DNA of 64,000 nucleotides. Source: Soonwooa buanensis (GTDB lineage Bacteria > Bacteroidota > Bacteroidia > Flavobacteriales > Weeksellaceae). The notes beneath the pieces are model-generated. The model was not told where the DNA came from. It did not search any database and was given only the letters and a program-made list of their open reading frames with translations. The translations under genes and the position numbers were made by a program. Each line of letters starts with the position of its first letter. Within the stretch, counting starts at the first letter, position 1. Below, piece by piece: positions 45,170 through 55,074 of this stretch. The stretch spans positions 248,001 through 312,000 of the forward strand of contig NZ_FUYZ01000002.1 of assembly GCF_900167905.1 (NCBI RefSeq). The letters run 5' to 3'.

Positions 45170-46969
45170 TTAAACCAAATCCTGTAAAAACAATTGCAGG
45201 TCTTGCGTCTTGTCTAGACCAAGCTTTTGCTTAAGACGATATTTAGTCACCCGAACTGTCTGCGGATCGACTTTTAATATGTGTGAAATCTTTTGGTTGT
45301 CCATATTGATATAGATGTAGGCTGCATATTTTTGATCAAGATTCGTAAGTTTGGTTTTCGAAATACTGTTTAGCTTTTTAAAAAAGTTTGGATGAACTTC
45401 TTGGACAACATCTTTTATTTCTGCAAAATCATTTTCTGTGATTCTTTCATCACGTAATATACGATCGAGATTAACGTCGTTGTTTTTTAGTTTTTCTTTT
45501 ATTTCTTTAATAAAGGTGTTTTTGTGATTTAACTGCAACGAAACTGCTAATGCTTGCTTCTGTAGCTGCTCTTGTTGTAAAGAGAGAAGGTCTTGTTCTG
45601 TTTTTAACCTTATTTTTTCTTCTTTTTCTAGTTTAAGAACCAATTCCGATTCCTTTATTTCGGCTTGGAGTATATTTGTTTTTTGTTTGTTTAATTTTTG
45701 TTTGTATCGGAAAGTATAGATCATAAATACTAAACCTATTAATGCGAAAATCAACATTCCTAAAAACATAAACTTCAAAATATTGCTAGATTTATTAGCA
45801 GCTTGCAACTGGTTGATTTGTTGCTTTTTTTGTTCGACCTCATAATAGGCTTCAATTAGTTTTTTTCTGTTGTTATTGAGTTTTTCTGCCGATGTTTTTG
45901 TAAATTTTAACTCATCCTCGCTGTATTCTAATGCTTTACTGAAGTTGTTTTCGCTTTTATAAATATTTTTAAGCGAACTGGCAAGTAGTATCTTAATATT
46001 ATCTTTTTTATTGAATTTTTTATTAACGGCAATATTATATGCTTTTTCTAAATACATTTTTTCACACGATTTGTCTTGGCAAAGCTCCGAGTAAGTTGTG
46101 TAGCATATCATTAGAAGTTCGCCTATTTTTATTTGGTTTGCAATCTGCATCGCTTTAGACAAATAGTTTTCGGCTATTATGCGTCTTTTCTCCTTACTAT
46201 AGTTTTTATATGGAAACTGATTTATGATGGATGCATAATTATTATAAGTTGTTGCTTTCGCTTGTTCTGAGTATTGTAGTATTGGCTTGTAATTAACGAG
46301 ATTTAGTGATTTTTCACCATATTCAAATGCTTTGTCCAGATCGGCTTGTTGTTTTGTCTTATTGTAAGCGGATAGATACATGACCATAACATCCGTATAA
46401 GTTGCGTTAATGTCGAAGTCAAGTTTTGTTTTTTCTATATAATACAATTGTTTTAGAACATAGCTTTTGTATTCTTCATTGTATTCTCCCTGTCTGTTGT
46501 ATGATAGTGTTATAATTCTATATAATTCGCTTTTTAGATAATTATCAGTAGTAGTTTTTTCTAGTGTTTTTAAGCCTTCGTTAGCAAAGTAAATTGTTTT
46601 TTCATATAAATTATTGATGAGATATATTCGTCCGAAACAATAGCTTGCGTAGGCGTCATCTAGTTTGTCTGGTGTTTGTACGGCAATTTTCTTTATAAGA
46701 TTGGCATATTCTAATGCTTTGTCAAAATTGTTGTCATACAAGTAAAGCATAACAAAATTGCTATACAATTTTACTTGATAGAGTTGATCAGTCGGATATG
46801 CTTCAAGTTCTTTGTTTATTGCTTTTTGGGCTTCTTCGAACTTGTTGTCAACAATCAGTATTCTTGTTTTTTCTAAAAATTCATCTTTCTTATCGAGTTG
46901 TCCAAATATTTGCGAACTGCATAATATTAGAAAGAGTGTTATTAAGGTTGAAGCTATATTTTTAATCAT
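45170..46969 (-). CDS. Membrane-anchored TPR regulator with LuxR-type HTH
   Basis: 599 residues. Signal-like N-terminus (about 1-23), a helical TPR-like region (about 30-390) outside the cytoplasm, one membrane helix (about 398-420), a Lys/Glu/Gln coiled coil (421-500) and a C-terminal LuxR-type helix-turn-helix (about 545-590: AAYIYINMDNQKISHILKV, then PQTVRVTKYRLKQKLGL). This one-component architecture, with sensor outside and DNA-binding domain inside, is common in Bacteroidota. It is divergent from the M36 peptidase-GEVED operon, making that operon a possible target. Signal unknown. Confidence 0.88.
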   Translation of the reverse strand: MIKNIASTLITLFLILCSSQIFGQLDKKDEFLEKTRILIVDNKFEEAQKAINKELEAYPTDQLYQVKLYSNFVMLYLYDNNFDKALEYANLIKKIAVQTPDKLDDAYASYCFGRIYLINNLYEKTIYFANEGLKTLEKTTTDNYLKSELYRIITLSYNRQGEYNEEYKSYVLKQLYYIEKTKLDFDINATYTDVMVMYLSAYNKTKQQADLDKAFEYGEKSLNLVNYKPILQYSEQAKATTYNNYASIINQFPYKNYSKEKRRIIAENYLSKAMQIANQIKIGELLMICYTTYSELCQDKSCEKMYLEKAYNIAVNKKFNKKDNIKILLASSLKNIYKSENNFSKALEYSEDELKFTKTSAEKLNNNRKKLIEAYYEVEQKKQQINQLQAANKSSNILKFMFLGMLIFALIGLVFMIYTFRYKQKLNKQKTNILQAEIKESELVLKLEKEEKIRLKTEQDLLSLQQEQLQKQALAVSLQLNHKNTFIKEIKEKLKNNDVNLDRILRDERITENDFAEIKDVVQEVHPNFFKKLNSISKTKLTNLDQKYAAYIYINMDNQKISHILKVDPQTVRVTKYRLKQKLGLDKTQDLQLFLQDLV

Positions 46970-47281
46970 GTTTTGTGTGGTCTTAGGATTGCGTTCTGGT
47001 TTTATTTTTTTTCTTAAATTTTCACAAACCTGACATTAGTCATGTTTTTGTGAGGCTGATACTTTTTTTATTTTATAGTTTGACTTGTTTCAATTGTATA
47101 CAGTGTATGTACTTGTTGTATATGGTGTTTTGGTTTTGTGTGTGCTAAAGTATTGATTATTATACATATATTACAATATGTAGGCGTATACAATTCGTAG
47201 ACAAAGACTAATTGTATATAAGGTAAACGGTATTGAGGTTGTATTAATGTTAATTTTAGATCAAATAATTGTAAGATTAAA
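46970..47281. promoter_or_regulatory. Divergent control region regulator / M36 operon
   Basis: 312 bp without a gene, AT-rich with many TGTATA words (around 47092-47127 and 47187-47222). It holds TATTGTAATAT on the minus strand (47178-47168), the same 11-mer as at 6087-6097. A weak -7-like TAATTTTA (47251-47258) precedes the M36 gene. No full promoter can be assigned. Confidence 0.4.
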
Positions 47282-49981
47282 ATGAGAAAGAATTACATAC
47301 TACTTTTAGCATTAGTAGCAAGTGGTCTACATGCCCAGTCTTCTGTACAGGTTGTAGATAGTTATTTGAAAAATCAAACTGTCGATGTTAATAATAAGAA
47401 AGCATCAAGTCAGTTTTCAAATCTTGAATATGCGGTCGTTAACGAAAACGTAATTGGAGATAATGTTGCAGATTATGTCAAGATCCAACAAGTTGTTAAT
47501 AATATACCTGTGTATCAAAGCTTCGGTACTTTTCAAGTTAAAGACAAGAAAGTGCTTAGTTTTAATAATAACTTTAAGTTAGATAATGCAAATAGTCCCA
47601 AAGCAGGTCTCACTGCGAAACAGGCTATGGAAAAATATGCAGGAAAAGTTGCGAAGAAACTTGTAGTTGTTAAAGATCTTGAAAATTATAAGCATTATTC
47701 ACAAACAAGTAAGTCGGATAATAATAGCATTCTTTTCGCTGATAAAGATGAACTTCTTAATTATTATCAATCCGAAAATGGTTTAAAATTAGCATGGATA
47801 ATGCTTGCGGCGATGCCAGATGTTAATAGCAAAGCCGAAAAAATTCCATTATATGAAGTTGTTATTGATGCAAATACTGGTGACTTATTGTCAAGAGCAT
47901 CTGTTGTTAGTGACTGTAGTTTCGATGCGGTAGCAAGAAAAAATAATACAGTTATTAAAAACAATCCCGAAGATTATAAATGGATTTATGATGGTTATAA
48001 AGAGTCTAGTGTTGCTTCAAATTCGGGGACATATAGAGTAATTCCTGCAAATTATGAAAGTCCCTTAAAACATAGTTTTGAGTTGGTTACCAATGCTGAT
48101 GATCCTGTTGCATCGAAGGAAGGTTGGCATAAGTTATTAAACGTACCTAGAAGTGCTCAGGCACCTATGCCATTAACAGCTTATCATACTGTTGGTAATA
48201 ATGCTCGCGTGAGCTCGGATACAGATGGTACTGCTAGTGATTTGATTATTGGAAGTAACGGTTTATTAGCTGACCTTGCTTTAGGTCAATTAAAAGAAGA
48301 AGCATATGGGGGAGAGAATTTGTTGTTTGATTTTCCAAATCCTGGAGCGTCGATTAATTATAATCCAGTAGCTTATGCCAATGCTTCTACAACGCAAATG
48401 TTTTATTCCATTAATTCGATACATGACATTTTACACTATCATGGTTTTAATCCTAAAGCAGGAAGTTTTCAAGCTAATAGCGGCGAAGGATTTCATACAA
48501 CGGGGATAACTGTTGCGGGGCTTGGAGAGGAGCATAGAACCATAAATAATGCATTTATGATTTATAATATTAGACTTTTTAAGGCGCCAATTACTTGTTT
48601 TTTCACTTTTGAAACAACGAAGGAAGGTGCTGGTGTGTTTGATATTAATACTGGAATATATCAAGGTACATATCACGGATCTTATGGTAATAATTCGGCT
48701 TATAATTATGGAGTTGATCCTGTAGTTACCGGTGATATAGCGTTATTGGATGATGGTACTGGTGCTAATGTACACGATGGTTGCGAACCAGTAATTAACG
48801 GAGCCGCTTTACAAGATAAAATTGTTTTAATTGATAGAGGAAACTGTCTTTTCAATGATAAAATTGTTAATGTTTTACCTTATCATCCTAAAGGTATTGT
48901 TTTCCTCAATAATTCAACAAATCCTCTTCCACTTAGTATAGCAGTTGAAGGTACTGGAGACAATAGTAATTTGAATTTTCCAGCGGTCGCTATCGAGCTC
49001 GATATAGCGAATAAGTTAAAACAATCTATAGTAGACGGAACGGCTCCACAAGTTACATTACCGTCTGAAGAATTTGGAATTAACAAAAGAGATAGTGGTT
49101 TTGATAGTCAAGTTATCTTACACGAGTACACACATGCTGTATCTGGACGTATAACTGGTAGTGCTATGGGAGGCGAAGAAGGTATGAATGAGGGTTGGAG
49201 CGATTATGTTGCACTTAACCTAACACAACAAGCTAACCAAGTAGACACAGATCAAATTGATATGGGTAGCTACGCTTTCGGTGGCGGCGGTCTACGTGTG
49301 AAGCCTTATACAACCGATATGAGTGTTAATCCTCATACTTACGACTACCTTAAAGTTATTGGCCCTGGTGAAAATCTAGAGCATCCTACAGGTTATTTAT
49401 GGGCAGTTATGCTTTGGGAAATGCATTGGAAGTTTGTTAACAAATATGGTTTTAATCCTGATCATAAATCTAACCAAGGTGGTAACAATATGGCTTTAGA
49501 TCTTGTTTTGCAAGGACAAAAAATGCAAGTTCCTAATCCTGGTTTTGTGGAAGGACGTGATGCAATTTTACAAGCCGATCAAGCTATGTTTAATGGTGAT
49601 AACAAATGTATCATTTGGGAAGCTTTTGCAAAAAGAGGTTTAGGTTTTAGTGCTAAACAAGGCACATCTGCTTCCAGAATTGATGGTACAGAAGCTTTTG
49701 ATCTTCCAGAGGACTGTAAAGTTCTTTCTTCGAATGAAGTTAATACATCTAATATCAGTATTTATCCTAACCCAGCTAAAGATGTAGTCTATGTAATGAC
49801 TAATGAAAATGTTCTAAAAGCTGAAATATTTGATATGCTTGGTAATCTAGTTTCTTCACAGACTATTAACGCTTCATTGCAAAAAAGAAGTGTAGATACT
49901 TCCAACCTAACAAAAGGTGTTTACATCTTAAAATTACATTCGACCGAAGGCGTTGTAACTAAAAAAATTATCAAAAACTAA
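47282..49981 (+). CDS. T9SS-dependent M36 (fungalysin-type) metallopeptidase
   Basis: 899 residues: signal peptide (ending GLHAQ, 19), FTP and propeptide region (about 30-210), catalytic domain interrupted by a PA domain (about 475-595: GCEPVING, DKIVLIDRGNCLF, GIVFLNN), then HEYTH at 614-618 and the third zinc ligand Glu637 in GMNEGWSDY. The last 80 residues are a T9SS type A signal (IYPNPAKDVVYV, IFDMLGNLVS, LTKGVYILKL, ending KKIIKN). It should be a secreted, self-activating endopeptidase that degrades extracellular protein. The GEVED-protein gene follows 12 bp later, so they form an operon. Confidence 0.95.
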   Translation: MRKNYILLLALVASGLHAQSSVQVVDSYLKNQTVDVNNKKASSQFSNLEYAVVNENVIGDNVADYVKIQQVVNNIPVYQSFGTFQVKDKKVLSFNNNFKLDNANSPKAGLTAKQAMEKYAGKVAKKLVVVKDLENYKHYSQTSKSDNNSILFADKDELLNYYQSENGLKLAWIMLAAMPDVNSKAEKIPLYEVVIDANTGDLLSRASVVSDCSFDAVARKNNTVIKNNPEDYKWIYDGYKESSVASNSGTYRVIPANYESPLKHSFELVTNADDPVASKEGWHKLLNVPRSAQAPMPLTAYHTVGNNARVSSDTDGTASDLIIGSNGLLADLALGQLKEEAYGGENLLFDFPNPGASINYNPVAYANASTTQMFYSINSIHDILHYHGFNPKAGSFQANSGEGFHTTGITVAGLGEEHRTINNAFMIYNIRLFKAPITCFFTFETTKEGAGVFDINTGIYQGTYHGSYGNNSAYNYGVDPVVTGDIALLDDGTGANVHDGCEPVINGAALQDKIVLIDRGNCLFNDKIVNVLPYHPKGIVFLNNSTNPLPLSIAVEGTGDNSNLNFPAVAIELDIANKLKQSIVDGTAPQVTLPSEEFGINKRDSGFDSQVILHEYTHAVSGRITGSAMGGEEGMNEGWSDYVALNLTQQANQVDTDQIDMGSYAFGGGGLRVKPYTTDMSVNPHTYDYLKVIGPGENLEHPTGYLWAVMLWEMHWKFVNKYGFNPDHKSNQGGNNMALDLVLQGQKMQVPNPGFVEGRDAILQADQAMFNGDNKCIIWEAFAKRGLGFSAKQGTSASRIDGTEAFDLPEDCKVLSSNEVNTSNISIYPNPAKDVVYVMTNENVLKAEIFDMLGNLVSSQTINASLQKRSVDTSNLTKGVYILKLHSTEGVVTKKIIKN

Positions 49982-49993
49982 TCATTATATATT

Positions 49994-52234
49994 ATGAAAA
50001 AATCTCTAATCATTTTTTGTTTGTTTTTATCAGCAATGTCATTATTTGCAAATAAAACAAACAACAATCCGAAAAAGGCCAAACCTATAGCAAACTATTG
50101 TACACCAAACGTTAGCGATCCCGAAGCCTTGACTTGGGTTTCGATCGGTACCATTAACAATAGAACAGCCGCAACATCGGCTGTAGGATATGAAGATTTT
50201 ACAAGTATGAGTACAGATCTAGGTCGTTATAAAACATACGAAATTAAGCTTCAAGGTAATACCGAAGGTAACTATAAGGCTAGTTTTACAGTTTTTATCG
50301 ATTTTAATCATGATGGCATTTTGGGCCCCCAAAGATATGATGATCTAGAAGGGAAAAAAGAACGTTTTGAAATTGGGACAATTACAAACTCAACAGGAAC
50401 TGATGATAAAATTCTGACAGCAACAATAACTATTCCTGGTAGTGCACTAGAGGGTGTTACAAGGATGAGAGTTATGAAAAGACAAACTACAGCAACACCT
50501 GTTGTTTATGCGACCTCTGGTTGTGATCTTGGTAATACTTATGGGCAAGTGGAAGACTACACTATTAATATCATTAATCCGCAAGGTTGTGACTCTGCTG
50601 TTAATGGTTCTAATTTAACCAATGCTTTTGTACCTAAAAATGTTAATGATTATCAAACGATTACAACTTCAGCAAAAACTGGTGCCTATACAGATGTTTT
50701 TGTTATGGAAGGCGTGACTTACGATTTTAAAATTAGTAAAACAGGTGTGTTTTCAACTATTAAAGATGCGAGTACAGGATCTACTTATCGTACTGCAACA
50801 GAACAAGATTTTTCTTGGTTATCATCAGTAACGGGTTATATAAGATGGTACACGCATGCGGGTGAAGATTGTTCTGCCGATAGTTCTACTTTTACCGAAA
50901 GTGTAAAGCCAAGTTTACAAACTAATCCACTTGATATTGATTGCGCTACAGGTATACCAGCTATCAAGGGTTTCTTTAACCTCGAAAATGCTGGATCAAA
51001 TGCTCAAGAACTAGCTTTTGACATTCAGATGTTACAAGGTAAAACTTCTACTATTAAAGGTATTAACCTTACTATGGCTGACACTACAGGTAGTATTAAT
51101 TTTGAAGAATTGAATGATCAAAATGGATTACCAGGTTCTTTAATTTCAACAATTAATGGTACAGTAGAAAGTAAAACTTTGGCTTATGTACGTGACGGTA
51201 AGTCTTTCTATAATTATAAAATTATTTTTGACAAACCAGTTATTGCAGATATTACTTTAGGAACAAGAAAATGGCTGAAATTAATAACAGATGCAGCTTA
51301 CGTAGAGGTTAATCCAATTTTCCAAAACGATAAGAAGATTGCTTACAAAAATACTGTTACCACAGACTGGCAAATTAACAATGATTTTGAGCTTGTGTAC
51401 CAATTAATTGCACAATGTCAGCAGGATATGTGTACGCAGGTTGTTTTATCAGGAGATGATCCTACAGATGGTGCTCTTACAGGAGATATGTTAGCGTTTT
51501 CACTAGGCTTAATAACACAATCTTTAGATATCATTGTTGAACCTAATAAACAATTAAAAGTAAATGGTATAGAACTTGGTTTAACCTTGCTAGGCACGAG
51601 CGCAGATCTAAACACTCCTCGAGTTTTAGATTTGAATCTAAGATCACATGACGCAACTTTACAAGAACCTAGCAACATTTTAAAAGCAAAATTACCTTAT
51701 ACTTTTACAAGAGAGTTAGTCGAAGAAATACCATTAGATGAAACCTCTTCATTCTATATATTTAAAGTTAAAGTATTATTTGACGAAACATTAGTTTTGG
51801 ATGGAAGCCAATCCACAACTTATTGGTTAGAGTTAGCAACAAATTACTATGCAACAATGGCTAGTGCCGAAATAAGTAGTTACATAGGTATGCCTGCTTT
51901 CACAAGATATATGGATGCTGTTTGGGTAAAACAAGATTTTGAAGTCGCTTATAATTTATTAACAGACTGTTCTACATTAGAAACACAAAACCCTATAAAG
52001 CAAGAGAAAACAAAGGTGTATCCAGTGCCTTTTGTTAATACTTTGACAGTTAACTCTGCAACACAGATTAGAACTATTGAAATTTTCAACTTAGCTGGTG
52101 CTAAAACTTTACAAAAAGAAGTTAATCAGTCGAAAATTGATTTAGAACTTAGTACACTTCCTGTTGGTATTTACGTTGTTAAAATAACAGATGTTAACGG
52201 AAAAGTAGATGTACAAAAAGTAATTAAAAAGTAG
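49994..52234 (+). CDS. T9SS-secreted GEVED-domain protein
   Basis: 746 residues. Signal peptide (ending SLFA, about 19), then a GEVED domain (about 30-195: YCTPNVSDPEALTW, FTVFIDFNHDG, GQVEDYTINI). The long middle (200-660) is beta-rich with two similar blocks (around 315-455 and 485-640, both ending in WLKL or WLEL strands and YQL/YNLLTDC), suggesting an internal duplication. A T9SS type A signal ends the protein (VYPVPFVNTLTV, IFNLAGAKT, LPVGIYVVKI, KVIKK). It is co-transcribed with the M36 peptidase and may be its substrate-binding or surface partner; role unknown. Confidence 0.87.
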   Translation: MKKSLIIFCLFLSAMSLFANKTNNNPKKAKPIANYCTPNVSDPEALTWVSIGTINNRTAATSAVGYEDFTSMSTDLGRYKTYEIKLQGNTEGNYKASFTVFIDFNHDGILGPQRYDDLEGKKERFEIGTITNSTGTDDKILTATITIPGSALEGVTRMRVMKRQTTATPVVYATSGCDLGNTYGQVEDYTINIINPQGCDSAVNGSNLTNAFVPKNVNDYQTITTSAKTGAYTDVFVMEGVTYDFKISKTGVFSTIKDASTGSTYRTATEQDFSWLSSVTGYIRWYTHAGEDCSADSSTFTESVKPSLQTNPLDIDCATGIPAIKGFFNLENAGSNAQELAFDIQMLQGKTSTIKGINLTMADTTGSINFEELNDQNGLPGSLISTINGTVESKTLAYVRDGKSFYNYKIIFDKPVIADITLGTRKWLKLITDAAYVEVNPIFQNDKKIAYKNTVTTDWQINNDFELVYQLIAQCQQDMCTQVVLSGDDPTDGALTGDMLAFSLGLITQSLDIIVEPNKQLKVNGIELGLTLLGTSADLNTPRVLDLNLRSHDATLQEPSNILKAKLPYTFTRELVEEIPLDETSSFYIFKVKVLFDETLVLDGSQSTTYWLELATNYYATMASAEISSYIGMPAFTRYMDAVWVKQDFEVAYNLLTDCSTLETQNPIKQEKTKVYPVPFVNTLTVNSATQIRTIEIFNLAGAKTLQKEVNQSKIDLELSTLPVGIYVVKITDVNGKVDVQKVIKK

Positions 52235-52263
52235 TAATTTCTGCGAAAGTAATTGTTTGGGAG

Positions 52264-52290
52264 GACCGACTCGAAAGAGCGGTCTTCTCT
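52264..52290 (+). terminator. First terminator of the M36 operon
   Basis: GACCG-CTC (52264-52272 with one bulged A), GAAA loop, GAG-CGGTC (52277-52284), then TTCTCTTTT. Similar in form to the terminators at 7271 and 9111. Confidence 0.6.
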
Positions 52291-52308
52291 TTTATTAAAG
52301 TTTAAAAC

Positions 52309-52337
52309 AAAAACCTCTAGGATTTCTAGAGGTTTTT
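52309..52337. terminator. Bidirectional terminator
   Basis: AAAAACCTCTAG (52309-52320) pairs with CTAGAGGTTTTT (52326-52337); serves the M36 operon and the convergent DUF493 gene. Confidence 0.9.
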
Positions 52338-52355
52338 TATTTTTTGCTATTGTTA

Positions 52356-52661
52356 TTAAAGCATGACAACGCCTTCAATTTCTGCAACTTTTTTGTAAAT
52401 ATCGATAACTTGGTCAGCATCTAACACAAAACATTGTATTGTACATGCAGTGTATTTACCATTTTTACTATCTCTACTGGTGAAAGTGTGTTGAAGTCCG
52501 TCGAATACCTTCATGATTTCTGTAATCTTTCCAGAGTCGCTTGGTACGATAAATTTGTATAAATATTCTTCTGGAAAATTGTGATGTTCGGTCAATTTTT
52601 CATGAAGCGATTTATAAAATTCTTCTGGATTTTTATGATCACTATTAATAATTTCTGCCAT
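52356..52661 (-). CDS. DUF493-family protein
   Basis: 101 residues from the ATG at 52659-52661; the longer frame to 52706 would begin inside the ferritin terminator. The sequence (FYKSLHEKL, YLYKFIVPS, DSKNGKYTACTI, IYKKVAEIEGVVML) has the ACT-like ferredoxin fold pattern of DUF493/YbeD-type small regulatory proteins. Role unknown. Downstream of ferritin on the same strand but separated by a terminator. Confidence 0.8.
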   Translation of the reverse strand: MAEIINSDHKNPEEFYKSLHEKLTEHHNFPEEYLYKFIVPSDSGKITEIMKVFDGLQHTFTSRDSKNGKYTACTIQCFVLDADQVIDIYKKVAEIEGVVML

Positions 52662-52672
52662 AATTTTAGGTT

Positions 52673-52703
52673 TAAAAAAAGTTTCCGAAACAGTTCGGAA
52701 ACT
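52673..52703 (-). terminator. Terminator of the ferritin gene
   Basis: Minus-strand RNA: AGTTTCCGAA (52703-52694) pairs with TTCGGAAACT (52689-52680), then seven U. Confidence 0.88.
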
Positions 52704-52733
52704 CAAAGGTAATGATATTTTATTTTTATTCCG

Positions 52734-53285
52734 CTATGGATTGTCAGCCGTTGCTTCTTGCGGTAGCGGTTCATCGTCTGGCGTTTGTGCCAGGGTTTTA
52801 TCCAAGTTGAAAAGTGACTCGTCGGTTGCTTTATCACCACCAGCGATTTTCAATTTGTCGATAAGTCCAAGTGCTAATTTTTCTTCTTCAATTTGTTCTT
52901 TTACAAACCATTGCATAAAATTCCAAGTGGCCCAATCTTTTTCTTCAAAGGCTAAATCTACCAATTTGTAGATTGCAGAGGTGTTGTCTACTTCGCTTTC
53001 AAAGACTTTATTAAAACAATCGGTAAGTGTTTTTGGATTAGCAGGTGGCGCTGCAATAGCTTCAACTTTAGGTTTTCCACCACGATCCAAAATATACCTC
53101 ATAAATTTTATCATATGATTGCGTTCTTCTTGCGAATGTCGGTATAAGAAATTCGCAATTCCAGCATAACCTTCCGTATCAGCCCAAACCCCAAGTGACA
53201 AAAATATCTGCGACGCATGCGCTTCCTTTGTCATCTGTTTGATAAGAGCTTCTTGCATTTTTTTTGATAATCTGTTGGTGTTCAT
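52734..53285 (-). CDS. Ferritin (non-heme, FtnA-like)
   Basis: 183 residues. Four-helix-bundle iron-storage protein that oxidises Fe(II) and stores it in a 24-subunit cage. Di-iron residues are visible in the first helix pair (MTKEAHASQIFLS and SQEERNHMIKF with the E..H ligand pair) and in the third/fourth helices (ESEVDNTSAIYKL, KEQIEEEKLALGL). An acidic/proline tail of about 20 residues follows the bundle. It is upstream of DUF493 and 22 bp after the DUF4197 gene in the same direction. Confidence 0.95.
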   Translation of the reverse strand: MNTNRLSKKMQEALIKQMTKEAHASQIFLSLGVWADTEGYAGIANFLYRHSQEERNHMIKFMRYILDRGGKPKVEAIAAPPANPKTLTDCFNKVFESEVDNTSAIYKLVDLAFEEKDWATWNFMQWFVKEQIEEEKLALGLIDKLKIAGGDKATDESLFNLDKTLAQTPDDEPLPQEATADNP

Positions 53286-53307
53286 AATAACTGTGTTTGG
53301 TTAATAT

Positions 53308-53982
53308 TTATTTTTTCAATGCATTGGTTAATACATCTGTGTTTTGTTTTTCATAATTTGTAATAAGTGCAAACATACCATTTACAAGTTGCTGAGAAGC
53401 CAAATTGCTCAACATACTTGCGCTAGTGCTGTTATTGTTTTGACCTAATAAACTTCCCAAAATATTGTTGCCTTTTAATGCTGTATTAATGGTTTTTACG
53501 ATTCCAAATTCATTTAATTTTTTATCAACTTCTGGCGCCAAAGCAGCAACCAATTGAGATTCTGTTTTTTCGCGAAGAATTTGCGATGCAATACCAGATC
53601 CACCTTGGGCAATTCTAGCAGCATCATCAGTCGTTAAGCTGTTAACACCATTTATTAAAATAGGTTCTGCAAATTTTGATGTAAAAGCCGCTGCTTCGGC
53701 GATGTATTCTTTTTCTTTGTTAACTAAATTCGAAAGGCCAAGACTTGTTAAAGTTGAATTGATACTTCGTAGTTGTGAGGGCATCGCTTGGTCAATTAAA
53801 CTATTCGACATAAAAGCTTCTTTGTTTTGAAATGTCGAAACGCCACTTGTAATACCGCCAATTAGTATTTTTTTAATAATTGAAAGTCCAATACTAGAGG
53901 TTGCTAAAGCGACACAAGAGTGGGATACTCCCGCTACTGCCACTGTTGCTATTGTTGCTGTGATTATAAATCTTGGTCTCAT
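53308..53982 (-). CDS. DUF4197-family protein
   Basis: 224 residues with an N-terminal hydrophobic signal (about 5-28; a Cys at 23 in SHSCVAL could be a lipoprotein site but the lipobox is poor). The body is helical and carries the family-like block AAAFTSKFAEPILINGVNSLTTDDAARIAQGG. Family of unknown function, generally exported. It is 22 bp upstream of ferritin on the same strand, so probably co-transcribed. Confidence 0.78.
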   Translation of the reverse strand: MRPRFIITATIATVAVAGVSHSCVALATSSIGLSIIKKILIGGITSGVSTFQNKEAFMSNSLIDQAMPSQLRSINSTLTSLGLSNLVNKEKEYIAEAAAFTSKFAEPILINGVNSLTTDDAARIAQGGSGIASQILREKTESQLVAALAPEVDKKLNEFGIVKTINTALKGNNILGSLLGQNNNSTSASMLSNLASQQLVNGMFALITNYEKQNTDVLTNALKK

Positions 53983-54084
53983 GTTCTATTTTAAATTTTG
54001 TTTGTTTTTAAGTTTCAAAAATTAAGCCATCTGTTTTTTTAACAATTGACTTTGCTAGCTTTTTTATAACTTTAAAAATAAAAT

Positions 54085-54927
54085 ATGTCCATCGAAATTA
54101 ACAGAAATATTGTCCTTACCAATCCCGAAACCAAATCATTTTTAGCCGACGCTTATTATAAAAAAAATGATAATAAATTGCCGTTGGTCATTTTAGTGCA
54201 TGGTTATAAAGGTTTTAAAGATTGGGGTGCTTGGCATTATCTTGCTGAAGCATTTGCTGAGGCAGGTTTTTATTTTGTGAAATTTAATTTTTCTCACAAC
54301 GGGACGACTTTGGATGATACTTCTAATTTTGCAGATTTGGAGGCTTTTGGTCATAATAACTATTCTAAAGAGATGAGCGATTTAACATTTGTAATCGATT
54401 ATTTTTCTAAATTACCAGAGGTTGATGCTTCCAAAATTGCTTTAATTGGTCATAGTCGTGGCAACGGAAATGTCATTATACAAGCTGCCGAAGATCATCG
54501 TATTAAAGCTTTGGTGGATTTTGCAGGGATTTCGGATTATGCATCGCGTTTTCCTCCAAAAGAAATGTTGCCCGAAATTAAAAAAGCTGGCGTTCTCTAT
54601 ATCGAGAATAAACGAACCAAACAACAGATGCCACATTATTTTCAGTTTTTTGAAGATTTTAAAGCCAATGAAGAACGTTTTACGATCGAGAATGCTGTTA
54701 AAAAATTATTGATTCCTTATTTAATAATTCATGGTTCGGCGGACGAAACGGTTAATTTACGAGAGGCAGAATTGCTTCATCAATGGGCAAAAAACTCGGA
54801 ATTATTGGTTATTGAAAACGGTGATCACGGTTTTGGAAGTTTTGAACCTTGGTCAGAAAAACAAATGCCAAAAGATTTAAAATTTGTTACCGAGAAAACC
54901 ATAGACTTTTTAAAAGAAAAATTGTAA
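54085..54927 (+). CDS. Alpha/beta hydrolase (S9/esterase-like)
   Basis: 280 residues, cytosolic, no signal peptide. Classic alpha/beta-hydrolase layout: oxyanion motif HGYKGFKDWG, nucleophile elbow GHSRGN (Ser about 128), catalytic Asp in HGSADETV and His in NGDHGF. A similar group of dienelactone-hydrolase-like or acyl-peptidase-like esterases exists; substrate unknown. It stands alone, divergent from the DUF4197-ferritin genes. Confidence 0.88.
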   Translation: MSIEINRNIVLTNPETKSFLADAYYKKNDNKLPLVILVHGYKGFKDWGAWHYLAEAFAEAGFYFVKFNFSHNGTTLDDTSNFADLEAFGHNNYSKEMSDLTFVIDYFSKLPEVDASKIALIGHSRGNGNVIIQAAEDHRIKALVDFAGISDYASRFPPKEMLPEIKKAGVLYIENKRTKQQMPHYFQFFEDFKANEERFTIENAVKKLLIPYLIIHGSADETVNLREAELLHQWAKNSELLVIENGDHGFGSFEPWSEKQMPKDLKFVTEKTIDFLKEKL

Positions 54928-55030
54928 ATATTTCATATGTCTATCGAAAATATAATTGTTGATAGATTTTGTCTTTTTGTTGTTTTCCCTTTTTGAATTA
55001 ATAAAAGTCTTATTGGTAGGCTATTTGCTT

Positions 55031-55038
55031 TAGTTTTG
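55031..55038 (+). promoter_or_regulatory. -7 element of the dps gene
   Basis: TAGTTTTG matches TAnnTTTG, 37 bp before the ATG. TTG at 55013-55015 is only 15 bp upstream, slightly short. Confidence 0.42.
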
Positions 55039-55074
55039 TCAAATAAAATTGAATTAATTTAAAAATAAAATAGT

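Noticed and set aside
45028-45234. A 68-codon open frame running through the tRNA-Phe gene
   Set aside because: It covers the tRNA and its terminator, so the frame is a by-product of the RNA gene.
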